A stretch of DNA of 64,000 nt, from contig WPIO01000150.1 of NCBI GenBank assembly GCA_009760855.2, positions 859,501 to 923,500 on the forward strand, written 5' to 3'. The DNA is from Cristatella mucedo (lineage: Eukaryota; Bryozoa; Phylactolaemata; Cristatellidae). Position 1 is the first letter of the stretch, and every line of letters begins with the position of its first letter. A model generated the notes under the pieces. That model did not search any database, was not told where the DNA came from, and was given only the letters and a program-made list of their open reading frames with translations. Below, one piece after another: positions 28,295-40,143 of this stretch. The translations under genes and the position numbers were made by a program.

Positions 28295-29370
28295 CATTTC
28301 TATAGTGCCCTAAAAGAACTTACGGGGAAAGTTAAGAAAATACCTATAGCATTCGTCCGACAAACGAATATGTGTTTATGGTACCTTTCGAAAGACAAAT
28401 ATATTAGAACTGGAATTGGAAGTTCTGACGACTTCCACGTGAAAGAAAAATCGGTTATGCCAACCTCGTCTAACCCAGATGTAAACCGAAAGCAACAAAT
28501 CTTCAAATAAAAAAATTACCAATCTCTGCATCATATACGACTAGTATCCCAACTTGTCGAATCTTGGTAGATTGCTATAGATGCTTGAAGCTTGTTGAGG
28601 TGCATACTTGTGACTTTTATACAGCTTCATTTCTATGGTTAGTTGGTAAATTAAATAACTCAACTAATATTTCACGTATCGGAGTGAAATTTGAAATGTG
28701 AGTTCAGCTCTGCTTGTTTGACCCTCTTTATTATTTTTTATTTCGGTTTGATACAATTGGTTCTATATGTCCACGATTACGGAAAATAAAGCTCCAGGAC
28801 GTTTGATGACGTATACAGCCAATTGTATCAAACCGAAATCAAAATACCAAGACTAGGGTCAAACAAGCAGAGCTGAACTCACATTTCAAATTTCATTCCG
28901 ATATGTGAAATATCAGTCGAGTTATTTAATTTAAAAGGCACCAACCAACCCTGAAAATGAAGCTGTATAAAAGTCACAAGTATGCACCTCAACAAGCTTC
29001 AAACATATATCGCGATCTACCAAGATTCGACAAGTTGGGATACAAGTCGCATATGATGCAGAGACCGGTGAATTTTTTATTTGTAGATTTGTTGCTTCCA
29101 CTCTACATCCGGGTTGTTGGCATAACCGATTTTTCTTTCATGTGGAAGTCGTCAGAACTTCCGATCCCAGTTCAAACATATTTGTCTTTCGAAAGGTACC
29201 ATAAACACATATTTGATTGTAGGATACATTTTATAGGTATTTTCTTGACATTCCCCCTTAATCTCTATTCAGGCACTTCACATATGCCACGGGGTTCGAG
29301 CCCACGACCTCAGTCATCAAATACATTCACCTTGATCTTGGTCGAGGCAAGTACCTTAACCTCTGGGCCA
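28295..29370 (-). mobile_element. SINE B copy interrupted by a palindromic MITE
   Basis: The tail part (28295-28322, TAGTGCCCTAAAAGAACTTA) and the body part (29258-29370, TTAATCTCTATTCAGGCACT, with GGTTCGAGCCCACGACC and CTTAACCTCTGGGCCA) are one SINE B split by the 935-bp element. Confidence 0.75.
28323..29257. mobile_element. 935-bp near-palindromic MITE (PIF/Harbinger-like) inserted in a SINE
   Basis: Two arms of about 440 bp are inverted copies around a loop near 28761-28819; for example CGGTTTGATACAATTGG at the left and its reverse complement near 28820. The ends read (C/G)GGGGAA.GT.AAGAAAATACC. TTA lies at both edges (28320-28322 and 29258-29260), and removing the element plus one TTA restores a normal SINE B sequence. 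A TTA duplication with G-rich ends fits PIF/Harbinger (Tourist) MITEs. Frames inside are not recognisable genes. Confidence 0.75.
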
Positions 29371-29443
29371 GCAAATGTAAAGTGCCTAGAGAGAGAGATT
29401 GAGTTCTCTGAGGGCACTTTATCAAGAGCATTATTATTATTAT
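29371..29443 (+). mobile_element. LINE-type 3' tail
   Basis: GTAAAGTGCCTAGAGAGAGA, TTGAGTTCTCTGAGGGCACT, then an ATT repeat. Similar isolated tails occur at about 24000-24060 (+), 38560-38618 (+), 45370-45440 (+), 48935-49000 (-), 55985-56115 (-), 56185-56260 (+) and 60045-60120 (-). Confidence 0.7.
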
Positions 29444-29469
29444 TATAAACCAGCACGGCGCTCTCTCTC

Positions 29470-29473
29470 TCTC

Positions 29474-29524
<51 letters not shown>

Positions 29525-29585
29525 ATGTATGTATATATATATACATATATATATATATGTATATATATACATACATGTATATATA
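29470..29585. repeat. (AT)n/(GTAT)n microsatellite
   Basis: A pure AT run, GTGT, GTAT and AT blocks directly after a LINE tail. Confidence 0.95.
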
Positions 29586-29769
29586 TCTGTTCTTTTGCTA
29601 TCATCATATCTCTGTTGCTGTATGTCTCTTTCTCAATCTTTAGAGCCTATCTTCCATCATAGGTTAGCAGTTGCGCTAAGTGAGAGCTACAGTTTACAGT
29701 TGAGCAAATCCAAGGGGAATGTGAGTTGGTGGACACATTGGCAGAGCAATGGGAGCCCCACCCCTCCAC

Positions 29770-30018
29770 AGCAGGGTAGCCACCTGGTCGGCTCCTATTC
29801 CTGGGCCCCCTCCCCGACCACCACTAACGACGAAATTATGCCGTAATTCCAGTCGACGAGCAACGGCCGGGTTTGTGCCGAATAAGCACTGTGATTTTGG
29901 ACGATAACTTTTCATTTACTGCAGGTCTAGCCCAGCCTACATGAAAATCTTGCAGGTCTTACCCCCAACATAAAAACGCTGCAGGTCTTGCCCCATCCCA
30001 GATAAAAATCCTGGCACC
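29770..30018 (-). mobile_element. MITE family C, copy 2
   Basis: On the minus strand it begins GGTGCCAGGATTTTTATCTGG, then repeats GGCAAGACCTGCAG-type units, then ACGGCATAATTTCGTC and a C/G-rich end. This matches the copy at 58.5 kb over most of its length. Confidence 0.5.
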
Positions 30019-31394
30019 ACCACACTGTGGACATACTGTATATATAGGCCGGCAACGGCACGACAGCAATGCTTAGACTCATAGCCAGGGATTTGAACAG
30101 TGAAGGCACCTGAAAGGCATTGGAAGCTGCCCAAAAAACATTCTCTGGAGCAAATATAACAATACGGGTCGTCCAGCATAAGAGACGGTCCTCTAACAAC
30201 GAGTGGGCCGAAGCAGAACGAATAGTCCCCCCCCCCCTGGGCACAGAGGCCATGCTGAGCGGCCTACACTCGAGCAACTTCCTGGATAGGCCCGGGTTTA
30301 CAGGAATGCCGGTTCTAGCTGGAAGCCCAGTTTCCACTAGCAGTGGCTGCCAGCAACACATTCAGTATGCTGGTAGACTCGTCACTACTCTCGAGGCCCA
30401 CTAAATAAACGCTAGACTAGGCTAGGTTGGGTCATCGACTACATTCCTTTGCACTTTCTTACAAACTGTGAGGCTTGATGTCTATTCGTGGCCTGCTATG
30501 CGTTTTTATGGACCATCATACTTAGTAAGTGCACTAGTTCCTCCTGTGTCATCCCGGGAATCATCAGCTGCACGTCTAAAACGAGGACACTTGACGAGAG
30601 GCCAAAGCAGTAGCCACCCGAGGTGTGGCACGCTTACAATGGTGCAGGGCAGGCCCTACCTCCGTGCAGCTTGCTTTTGTTGCAAAGAAAAGATAAAAGA
30701 AAGAACACACGCGTCGTAAGCCTCCGAGGGCTGCAGCGATGGCCTCGGCATGGTCAACACCTTAGCCGGGGCGACGAGGACAATTGGTGGTTTGGTTTTG
30801 AGATCATGCTGGAGTCGCCAGCCTGACGATCGCCAGAAGACCAACGCCAGACCTGTGTGCAAGTGAACTGTGAGTGAACAGTGAGAGAAGTGTGCAAGTG
30901 AGCGTGCGGCCGGCACCATCACGAATCTAGTGGCATACCAGCAGCCTGGGTGCGGCTACGGCTGCACCTGACGGACGTCTCGGGGAAAGGCAGCTGGAAT
31001 ACACTATTTATTGACAGAATGTTTTAGCATGTTCTTAGAGCTAGAAACCAGGAAAGGCATCGCCCACGTAAAGCAGAAGAACCCCACAAAAGATTCGAAT
31101 TCACGAGCTGAACTGACTTTGGGTGTTATTCCCAAGAAAGCAATCCTTCTTATAATGCCGACGTCTAATTCGGCATATGCATATTCTGTTGAAGGGCTTG
31201 ATACCAAACACATCGCTCATGCCGGATATCGACAGATGCCGTACCGGATCTATTGCTGCCGAGCCTTTTGCACCAGCAGTTCTCTCTGATGCATAACAGC
31301 CTTTGATTGCTGCTGCTGCAATAATGCTTGGTGGCAGATGAGGGCTCGGCCGATCTGCTCCCCAGCAAGGCCTAGAAGTTAGTGCCACAGAGTC
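30019..31394. other. Intergenic, nothing recognised
   Basis: Short frames only. Mixed composition. Confidence 0.35.
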
Positions 31395-31770
31395 TGGGCC
31401 GAGAGGTGTGCCACGACTTGTCTCCTTTGATGAACGAGCATGAATGGCTGGGGGTTGATCAACTGATACAGAGCAAAGTTGTTCCCTTGGCCAACAAGGC
31501 CCGCCACGGCCTGGCTCCTTCGTACTTAGCTGAACTGCTGCACCAGTTTCAGCCTACTCGTGGCCTCAGGTCATTTATAGACAATAATTTAGCTGTTCCG
31601 TTCCTCCACTTAAAGACCGTTGGCAACAGAAGCTTTCGCTCTGCAGGTCCTATACTGTGGAACTCGCCTCCACAATTCTAACTCAACGACATCAACTCTC
31701 CTGCTGCCGACTGTTGCGCATCCTTTCCAGCCGTCGTGAGCTATAGAAACCTCTCTGTATAATGTATTGC
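31395..31770 (+). mobile_element. Second LINE family, reverse transcriptase C-terminal fragment
   Basis: The frame reads LANKARHGLAPSYLAELLHQ, FQPTRGLRSF, VPFLHLKTVGNRSFRSAGPI and LWNSPPQF. It has the same RT C-terminal layout (K..HGLAP.YL..LL; R.FR.AGP.LWN) but differs clearly from the main family. It ends near a TATAATGTATTGCATTGCATT tail. Confidence 0.65.
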
Positions 31771-32404
31771 ATTGCATTCATTCACCTCTGCATAAGCACA
31801 AAAATGCTGAGAGACGGGCATGCAGAATTTCTCAGTGCCAAGAGCCAGCAAATTTTCTCACAGTTGCAAAGCCACAGCAGACAAACGCTATTGTGATGTT
31901 TCTGCCACACGGCTCTGTCGACTGCAAACAACGATGCAGTGACTTAAATAGTCTGAAAAGCAGGGTCGCGCCAAGGATGGTGAGGCGATCAGATGCTGGC
32001 TGAGAAGCAAGCAGGTGGTGCCACACCACCATCCATGCTGCTGCGTAAATTAAGGCAGTAAACCGACCCACATGACGACCATCGTCCATACTGCCACCTC
32101 TAGCAGCTTAGGCCCAAGCGCCTACGTGATCGGTCGCCCGCTGAGCAGTCAGTCAAGTCTGCTAGAGATTTTACGGAAAGATTACCGCCCATGGCGATGC
32201 CACATGCTAGATCCAGTACAGCTCAAAGATGCGCAAGTGAAGCGCATGCACTTTTTCGTAGCTACAGGGCCAGGTGGCTCGTTAAAATGACAACGTGACT
32301 CGAAAGCCGATGCTTTCAGGACCAGAGCATTGCCACTCGAGCGACATTCTGCCGAGCATAGCTCAGCAGGCAGTCGATGTAAACGTCAGCTCAGACCTTG
32401 AGCA

Positions 32405-32590
32405 GTGAGCCGTGATGGCACACTAAATAAGGCGGTTGCTTTCACGACCTCGGGACCGAGGTCGTGGGTTCGATTCCTGCAGTGGGCGATTCTGTATCGC
32501 CACTGCAAGCGGTGGTGATAGCCGTAAAGGCTCTTCTGTCGCTATACAAAAAGACGCTGTTTAATTAGCTAGGATTTATTTATTTTATTT
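32405..32590 (+). mobile_element. SINE A (tRNA-derived), near-complete
   Basis: Starts GAGCCGTGATGGCACACTAA (A-box region), then GGTCGTGGGTTCGATTCCTG (B box GGTTCGATTCC). The body reads TATCGCCACTGCAAGCGGTG, GTGATAGCCGTAAAGGCTCT. The tail is TTTAATTAGCT then a TTTA repeat. Confidence 0.85.
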
Positions 32591-33304
32591 TAGTAACCAC
32601 AAGAGACGCACCGCATCAAGTATACACCAGCCGGCAGAAGTCGGCCGAAACCCCAGCAGCAGCAGCAGCAGCAGCAGCGCCCGCGTACCTGCCGCAGCGT
32701 TCGGAGGCCATCACTTGCACAATGCAATGCCTGCATGACGGCAGTCTCCTCTCGGGCGGCAAGCTGCAGTCGTGCGCCACCTTCCAGTGATAGGCTAGAA
32801 ACTGGTCCATGACTGCGTTTGGCGGTGACATGCGATAGCGTACTGCAACGGCAAAGCGGGACCCCAAGACATGGCGGCATCCGTCACACACCGCTGAGGG
32901 CTGCTGCCGAGCTGCTGAGGTCGTAGTGAAGTCAACGCATGGCGATGGGCGCAGCGATGACCACTGCTTTTAGCCATACCGATAATACTGCAGTCATACA
33001 TACTAGAGGAGGCATGAACCACTGTCGTAATCACCACTACTGTCCATTCCCCTGAGAAGTGGGCAAAACACGAAACCGGCTCTAACTAGTACACCACCTT
33101 TTTGCTAGAACAATGGCCTTTGGTGTTTCTGCTCCGTGGGCTAGCATGAGGCCCTAGCATGTCCGGTCATCAACCGGATGCCAAACGAAGGTCGAAGGTC
33201 GCAGCCCGAAGTTACATGAAAGCCATAACGATACCATTTTATCGTTACCTGTATCCCAAATGCCATCAAGTCGAGTTTAATATATATTAAAAAAATATAA
33301 ATAT

Positions 33305-33435
33305 TATTTTTGTATAGCACCCCAAGAGAACTTAATCTCTATTCAGGCGCTTTACATACGCCTCGGGGCTCGAGCCCACGACCTCAGCCAGACCTTGGTC
33401 TGAGCAGCACCTTAACCGCTGGACCAAACCAGCTC
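33305..33435 (-). mobile_element. SINE B
   Basis: This is the best-preserved minus copy: TAGCACCCCAAGAGAACTTA, GGCTCGAGCCCACGACCTCA (reversed B box), CACCTTAACCGCTGGACCAA (reversed A box). Confidence 0.8.
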
Positions 33436-33829
33436 GTTAGCACAGCAATTCAGAGCATATTGTTACGTGATTATTGCACCTTGAGCGGGCGATCCACAAG
33501 CACACTTTGATAAGATTGGCCATCGGAGTTATAGCATACCTGATGACTAAGCTAGCATGCTCCACATCAATGCTTGAGGGACAGCACCGGACGGCTCGAG
33601 ACAATGCTGAAAATACCGAATATGTGCCCCTTGCCTCTTGTTTGCTTTGAGTGTGCTTTTTGTGGAGTCCCAATTCACGGACTTTGGCTGTAGCAGCAGC
33701 ATCTAAATTATCGAGCGTTTACAATCACCTAATTATCCATAGCTCTGTCATATGGGTCTTCTTAACAATCCGGTTAGTGTTTACTCATAACAGCAACTTG
33801 TATAATTTCTAGGTGCGCATCTTCTTCCT

Positions 33830-34640
33830 CTGGTTATTGGCTATGGTGCAGTTCCTCTGCTAGTTCTGCTCGATCTCTCTGCAGTTTTTGATACTGCTGT
33901 TTACCAAACCCTTCTTCAGCAAATGTTGTCTCGCCTAAGCATATCACACACTACATTTCACTAGTTTAGGTCTTATCTCAGTGGGATAATTCAGACAGAA
34001 TATATCAAATCGAAAACAATCATTCAGTGAGTATTTACTGTATGGGATGACCCAAGATCCGTTAAAGATAAACCCCCTTTTTTTTTACAGCTTATACCCT
34101 CCTTCTGGCCGATGCTTTCATAATGCAAAATCTGGGCTTTAATTCTTATGCAGACGACACGCAGCACAGTCCTTGTGCATTGATACTGCATTGCAGCATC
34201 TCAGCTCCTAGCAGCATGTATTGCTCAGATTCGCACTTGGATGGCAGCAAGCTTTCCGAAATGAAATGACAAAAAACTAACTAATTATGAGCAAACCACG
34301 GGTTACTCTGCAACTAGAAGGCTTAAATCTCTAAATTGGCTCGACTATCATATCTCCTGTAGCCTCTGCCCAGGATCCTGGTGTTCTCTTCCAAAATAAC
34401 TTACTAGCTGATGGGCAAATCAGCGCCACGGTCAAGTGTGCCTACTCTTGCCTATGTAAGACTTGAAAAATCAGGCTTGCTTGAATAAGGATACCACAAC
34501 CCAGTTGGTCCATGCATTTTCTGTGCCTCACTACTTGTAGGTCTTCCTGCCATTGCAATAACACTTTCAGTTGGTGCCGAATTCTGCAGCTAGGCTTATC
34601 TGTCGTACACGTCGCAATGCAGGCTGTCCTTCAAGAAGAA
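33830..34640 (+). mobile_element. L2/CR1-type LINE with decayed reverse transcriptase core
   Basis: This is the only copy with part of the RT core. LLDLSA.FDTA at about 33865 corresponds to the YLDLSAAFDTVDH motif, followed by TLLQ and RSYLSG. Many stops follow before NKDTTTQLVHA and LVPNSAARLICR. It is a dead copy. Confidence 0.7.
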
Positions 34641-34744
34641 TACAGAGCTCTAGCAGAGAAGCAAGGCGAGAGTTTCCACCAGGAAACTACTAGACTTCGA
34701 ACGCTGCTACCAAGCATAGTATAACAAGAACATAAGAAAGGTAA

Positions 34745-34915
34745 AGATGAGCTGATTTAACAGCCTCATTAATATAGCAGCAGAAGAGCATTAATAGTTA
34801 TCACCACTGCTTACGATGGGTGGGCAACAAAGGATTTCCAGCAGGAGGACTCGAACCCACGACCTGGGTCGTGAAGTGTGAGAACCTTACCCTTAGGCTG
34901 AGATCCAGGTGAAGG
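34745..34915 (-). mobile_element. SINE A
   Basis: GAGCTGATTTAACAGCCTCA, GGACTCGAACCCACGACCTG (reversed B box), TTAGGCTGAGATCCAGG. Confidence 0.8.
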
Positions 34916-35299
34916 ATGACTACATTTGGTGGCAGATTCACAAAAGTGATTAAAAGAATAATGGCAAATCTCAAAGAACTACCTGCACCCAAGTGTATGG
35001 TGATCATTTTTGTATAGCGTCAGTATGTATACATGCTAATGCTGACTCGATTCTCTTTTTTCTGACTAACCAGGAATAAAAAAAATCAAAGTCGTCTTTT
35101 TTCTAATGGGAAATGGGTAAATTTCAAATGTATTACAGTCCGTCACAAAAGAAAAGTTGGTGGGAAGTAATGGCCATTTTGTATACTTACGAGGCACAAG
35201 AAATTAGGAAATAACACTTACATTCAAATGACAAAACTTGGGTTACATAGTTTAGGATAACACAGCCAAGCTGGCCCGTGAATTTAGACTAACCGGTAA

Positions 35300-35890
35300 G
35301 GGCATCGATTTCTGTTGATTCACTATTTGTGTCTTCCTGCCAGTCCAATAAGACAAGTTGCTGCAACACTTGGGGCCAGCCCTGTCTGTCGTGAACATCG
35401 CAACTACCAAATACACTACTTCCTCAATGACCTACACTGACTCCCATCAAGCAGGGTATCGACTTCAATACCCTGCATTCACTATTGGGTCCCTTAATTC
35501 TCTTTCTCTGACATATTTATGGGAAATATTTCTTAAGCAGGCTTTGCATCTTACCGCCTGCTCTTCTGATTCATCACTTAGCAGTGCCTCTAACCAACCT
35601 TAAATCCTTTGGACACCAAGCCTTCCAGTGTGTATGCTCCCAAAACCAGGAACTCATTGCCGACTCACGGAACTTGACTTGACGATACTTGGAAATAAGC
35701 TAAAAACCCACCTGCTCATCGCAGCTTTTGCTCCACCCACGTAAATTGTCCTATGCGTGCTCGAACAGAGCTGGGTGTGCTATCAATAACCAATTGATAT
35801 GCTCCTTTCCAGTACACGCAAAGAACTTAGCGACTAAGTTCTCTTACTCAGGGTACTATAAATTTTTCTAATTATTATTAATTTTAATAT
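35300..35890 (+). mobile_element. L2/CR1-type LINE fragment, strongly decayed
   Basis: The order is C..SLP..IRQ, CRSEHRNYQIHYFL-like, LKSFGHQAFQCVCSQNQEL-like pieces, then a degenerate tail with AATTATTATT near 35865-35890. Confidence 0.55.
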
Positions 35891-36299
35891 TGTCACTATT
35901 AGTATCACTATTGAACCTTCACGTATGGCCGAAGCTGCACAAAGTAGTGACGAATGAAGCAATGCGCAGTGCTCATGCAGTTTGTATACCGCTCAGCACT
36001 TCAGAGTTGCTAGCCGGCCTTCAGCTTTCGGGGCATGTTGACACTTGCATGTGCGCACGTGCTGACATACACACCTCGCAGGTGTATAAGACTGAGAACC
36101 AAGAAGAATTCGAAGCCATCATAAAGAGATAAAGCCTACGTGTACATTAACAGCGAGTTCTCATCAGACGCCTGCTGCGATAAGCCATTGGCTGCTCCCA
36201 ACTCAGCTTTGGTTGCCTCATCGAATTCCGAACACGATTTGTCGATGGTAAATCAATAGCAGTTGAGCTATTCCCGTGTGTGAGAAGGAAATGAAGGTA

Positions 36300-36640
36300 C
36301 CGCCCACTCCACTGACTCGTTTAGCTGTGCCCCTAACCAACTTCCAAGCCTTTGGAGACAGTGCCTTTAGTTCCTAAGCCCCTAAAGCAAACAACTCCCT
36401 ACCGACTGGCATCACATCCCATCACGTGACACGGTGTCATTTAAATAAAAGCTGAAACACCACGTGCTAAATACAGTATGCGGCTCCGTATCAATTCATA
36501 CTCCTTAGGGAGTGTACGCATGGCAAAATTTTCGTGCTCGCTATTATCACCAATGAACTGATACGCTTACTTTCCAGCTTACGTGAAATGCCAAAATGAG
36601 ATGTAGTTCTCTTTAGGCGTTATTAACATGAATTAATATT
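36300..36640 (+). mobile_element. L2/CR1-type LINE fragment, strongly decayed
   Basis: Matches the FGD.AF.S segment (CCTTTGGAGACAGTGCCTTTAG), the TFK.KLK end and a degenerate AGATGTAGTTCTCTTTAGGCG tail. Confidence 0.55.
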
Positions 36641-37257
36641 TTTACTACAAGAGTTTGGAATATCGCGTAATAATATGAGGCTCCATGCTTAACCCACGCT
36701 ATTATATTAGCACGCGAAAAAACGCAGAATTAAGTCAGATAACGGCAGAGCTTGGACCAGAGCAGAGAGTTTCAATAAAGTATTCGATTGACTGGTGAGG
36801 TACGGCCAATACATGATGAATGCGCACCTGTCTGTCTCTACTTGATGCTGGGTATACGACTCGCTATCCGTGCTTCGAGGATCTATCGCGTCCAGTATCT
36901 GTCGCGTGGCTGCGCGGTTACGCTAGGTGGTTCGAGTGTGCAGTGGCTGAGAGCCGCTCCGCACGCATGTCGCTGAAGCGTGCGCCCCCCCCCCCGTCAT
37001 GGGTGACGGAGAGCCACGAACGAGCGGAACGCGCGAATAGAGCACAGCAGGGGAGCGTCTCACCTTTTACAATGTAGCCGGTAGCTTTAAATCTGCACGG
37101 ACGCGCTACGAACCGAGTAAGCGACCGGAGTCACGCGCAGACGGATTTCAGTTCCGCGCCTACTACAAACCGGAAACGGCTATTAAACCGACTCGCTCGT
37201 AAGCCACACCCTCCAGCATGCTGAGCTATGAATGCGTTCCAAAAATAAGTACGTGTA

Positions 37258-37530
37258 TGCGGAGGCGTAGCCAGGATTTTCATGAGAGGTGGGCAAGACC
37301 AGCTACATTGTCATTCAGTGGGTAAGAGTCGCAATTGATGAAAATGTGTAGCGTAAAATCGTAGTGCTTATTCAACAAAAATTCGGCGGCTGCTCGTCGA
37401 ATGGAATTAGCAAACAATGTCGTAATTAGCGACCGTCGGGGTGTTGGAATTGGGGTGGCTTAGGTCGTGGACTGGCTTCAGGAGGGGGGAGGGCAAATGC
37501 CCCTGCAATCTGGCTCCGCCATTGCCTGTA
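37258..37530 (+). mobile_element. MITE family C, copy 3
   Basis: The left end GGCGTAGCCAGGATTTTCAT and the right end, reversed, GGCAATGGCGGAGCCAGATT are loosely inverted. The inside holds GTGCTTATTCAACAA and GTCGTAATTAGCG, shared with the other copies. Confidence 0.5.
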
Positions 37531-37763
37531 TAGCGGTGCAAAACCAAGTTCGCTGGTGTGATAGCAGAAGCTCTTCAATCTACATGTAGGAAAAAATGAG
37601 TTGACCGCACTCTCTTGGCTAGTGGCCCCAGCATTATTCTTCGGAATGAAACAAGTGCCCTTGATGAAGGCATTCTTAGAAAACCTGTCCGATGTGGTTT
37701 AATTTGTGCATTTCATTTGCTAATTTGACGGCTGCGTTACTGTTGCAGTGGCGGCGTGCTAAA

Positions 37764-38172
37764 TGTAGTTCGTATGTACGTATGTATGTATGTATTGTAT
37801 GCCGGCTCCTGACTTGTGACCGTAAGGTCAAGGGAGGGTGTAGTTCGTATGTATGTATTGTATGCAGGCTCCTCTGATAAGCCACTGGTGAGCTGTTAGA
37901 AGCACCACCGAGAAGGGCCGGTGCACAGCTGTGGTCTGCCTGTGATGTGGTATGGACACAGGCCGGTAACCAGCTGGTGGCCAGATGGTGGATTCACCAT
38001 CTGGCTCGGCCGGTGCACAGCTGTGGTCGATGAGTCAACGGAGTCGACCAGGGGAGGAGAGTCGTGCGAGGGCAGGAGCTGAGGGGAGCCGTGGGCTCTG
38101 GGGCTCCGTGCGTTGGGAATAAACTGTCGGCGTTGGGCATCGGCTGGCTCTCTGCTGTGCGAACAAACTACA
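37764..38172 (+). mobile_element. Solo LTR with 5-bp target duplication
   Basis: The sequence begins TGTAGTTCGTATG and ends CGAACAAACTACA. CTAAA is found directly on both sides (37759-37763 and 38173-38177). An AATAAA lies at 38118-38123 followed by a TG-rich run, as in an LTR R/U5 region. The first about 75 bp are repeated in tandem within the LTR (37764 and about 37838). No internal retroelement remains, so this is a recombined solo LTR. Confidence 0.8.
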
Positions 38173-38619
38173 CTAAATCAGCCAAAGTATCACTGAAATT
38201 CATTATTCGCTTGTTCTGAATTATGCGACTGTCTCTAGCCAAGGCAGCATAAAAGCTAAAGCAGTGCAACAGGCTCGTGTTTGACAAGTGCACCAATGGA
38301 AGTAGTAAGCCTTGAATCGCACACCGCATGTAGTAGCAACAACACGTACTATTTACTCACGATAATATATACTGGCGTCAATAAATCACCAGGTCACAAA
38401 GAATCCTCATACCATACAATTCAATCGCTTATCCATGTCAAAGCCTATCAGGTAGTTTTTGCTGCAGAAGTTGGCCTCGCCATTAGAGCTACTTTTTACT
38501 CTTGGCTTTTGCGTCGTATGAGAACTGCTGCACGTCATGGCCGATGCTGAAATTATCATTAATTTACTAGAAAGAGATTTAAGTTCTCTGAGGGCACTTT
38601 GTCAAGTGTATTATTATTA

Positions 38620-38795
38620 CTAGCTGATTAACAATTTCTTTCGCATAGCAACAGGAGAACCTTTACGGCTATCACCACCGCTTGCAGTGGCGATAAAGGA
38701 TCGCCCACCACAGGATTCAAACCCACGACCTCTGGACCAAGGTCGTGAAAAGTAACCGCCTCACCTAGTGTGCCATCACGGCTCACCATCCGTCG
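38620..38795 (-). mobile_element. SINE A
   Basis: CTAGCTGATTAACAATTTC, ACCTTTACGGCTATCACCAC, GGATTCAAACCCACGACCTC, TGTGCCATCACGGCTCACC. Confidence 0.8.
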
Positions 38796-40143
38796 CTCTC
38801 AAATAGACTATGGATATGGACTTGCTATGCGGAGATATTGGTGTTCTCCGTCACCGCCGCGATCCGCTAATGTCGGCGGGCCTGCTAGCATTGGTGCTGC
38901 ACCGACAAGCAGTCAGCCTCGATTCTGGAGCTCAGTGCTTTGTCGACACTCGTCGCTCGTCGGCTGAGACTAGCGTTCGCTAGTCCGTTAAAGTTCCTAA
39001 CATAAAACTTCAATCCAACTGACCATTGCCGAGAGATAACTGAGGAGCCCCAACGGAATATATCAAATCCCAAAAGTTGTCTATAATCAAGTGTGAAATA
39101 CTGCCGAGAGACCGAAGCTTATTTTTTTCAAAATGCATAACAGAAGACCTGCTGAAGTCAGATTACACGTTCGGCTAGACCATTGGCTGGTATTCTCCAA
39201 ACTGGTAGCGGACACTTAACAATAATTAAAATACTAAATAATTAAATAATAATATAGTAATTATTAGTATTTATAATTATTAGGTAATAATTAAAAATCG
39301 TGCCGTTTGGACGACCGTGCAGCAGTTAAAGTCCGGCTGCGCATTCATTGCTGCGCTCGCCACTTCAGAATGAACGAGACCAGTGTCGGAGTATATCCGA
39401 GGTCTACGGCGACATTTGAAAAAATCGCACAACTCTCCTGCACAACATCTGCAGAGTCTTTATGGCTTTGTAGAGTTACAGATGGCGGAGACACGCGAAA
39501 TTCCATCCGCCACCTTCTGTTGCAGCTAAATAGCCAATAGCGAAATAGAAAAGTGAAGTGCTAAAGCACTATGAGAAGCAACTCAACGATACGCCGGAGC
39601 AATACCTACACTGATCTGTGAGGAAACGTCGAGGTCATTAGCCAAAACCCTTGGACCTGGAGCCAAAGAATCCCAGCGATGGGGCTACTTTCCCAATCTG
39701 TAGTCACTTGGTCTTCTGCGCCAGCAGATATCTTAAAAATGGCTGAGAAATTTTGGACTCATTTTAGCTAAATAAATAAATAAAAATGATTTGCATAGTC
39801 TCTGAGAGAACTTAATCTCTATCCAGGCGCTTCACGTATGCCTGAGGGCTCGAGCCCACGACCTCTCAAAGACCGTTATATTAACCTATACAATTTCGTG
39901 CAATTCGGGCCTTAAAAGGAAGTTACTGCTAATTCGAAAGACGGCAATGACCAATGGTCAGAGAGCCCACGCAAGTTGCATGTGTAGATGCGAATAAAAA
40001 AATGCATTCATAGTTAAAACTGTCTAGAGTCAATCCCATCAGATGAGAAGACGTAGAAATGGCTCACAACCTTGAAATAATCGAGCGTGAAATTTACGGT
40101 TACCTTATGTTCTTCCCGTAGATCTGTTTCGCCTTTCTAACAA

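Noticed and set aside
28957-29448. 163-residue plus-strand frame
   Set aside because: It spans one arm of the palindromic MITE and then the SINE and LINE tail, so it is not a host gene.
32405-32500. tRNA-like A and B boxes as a true tRNA gene
   Set aside because: No cloverleaf with a proper anticodon arm and acceptor stem. The sequence continues into a repeated SINE body and tail.
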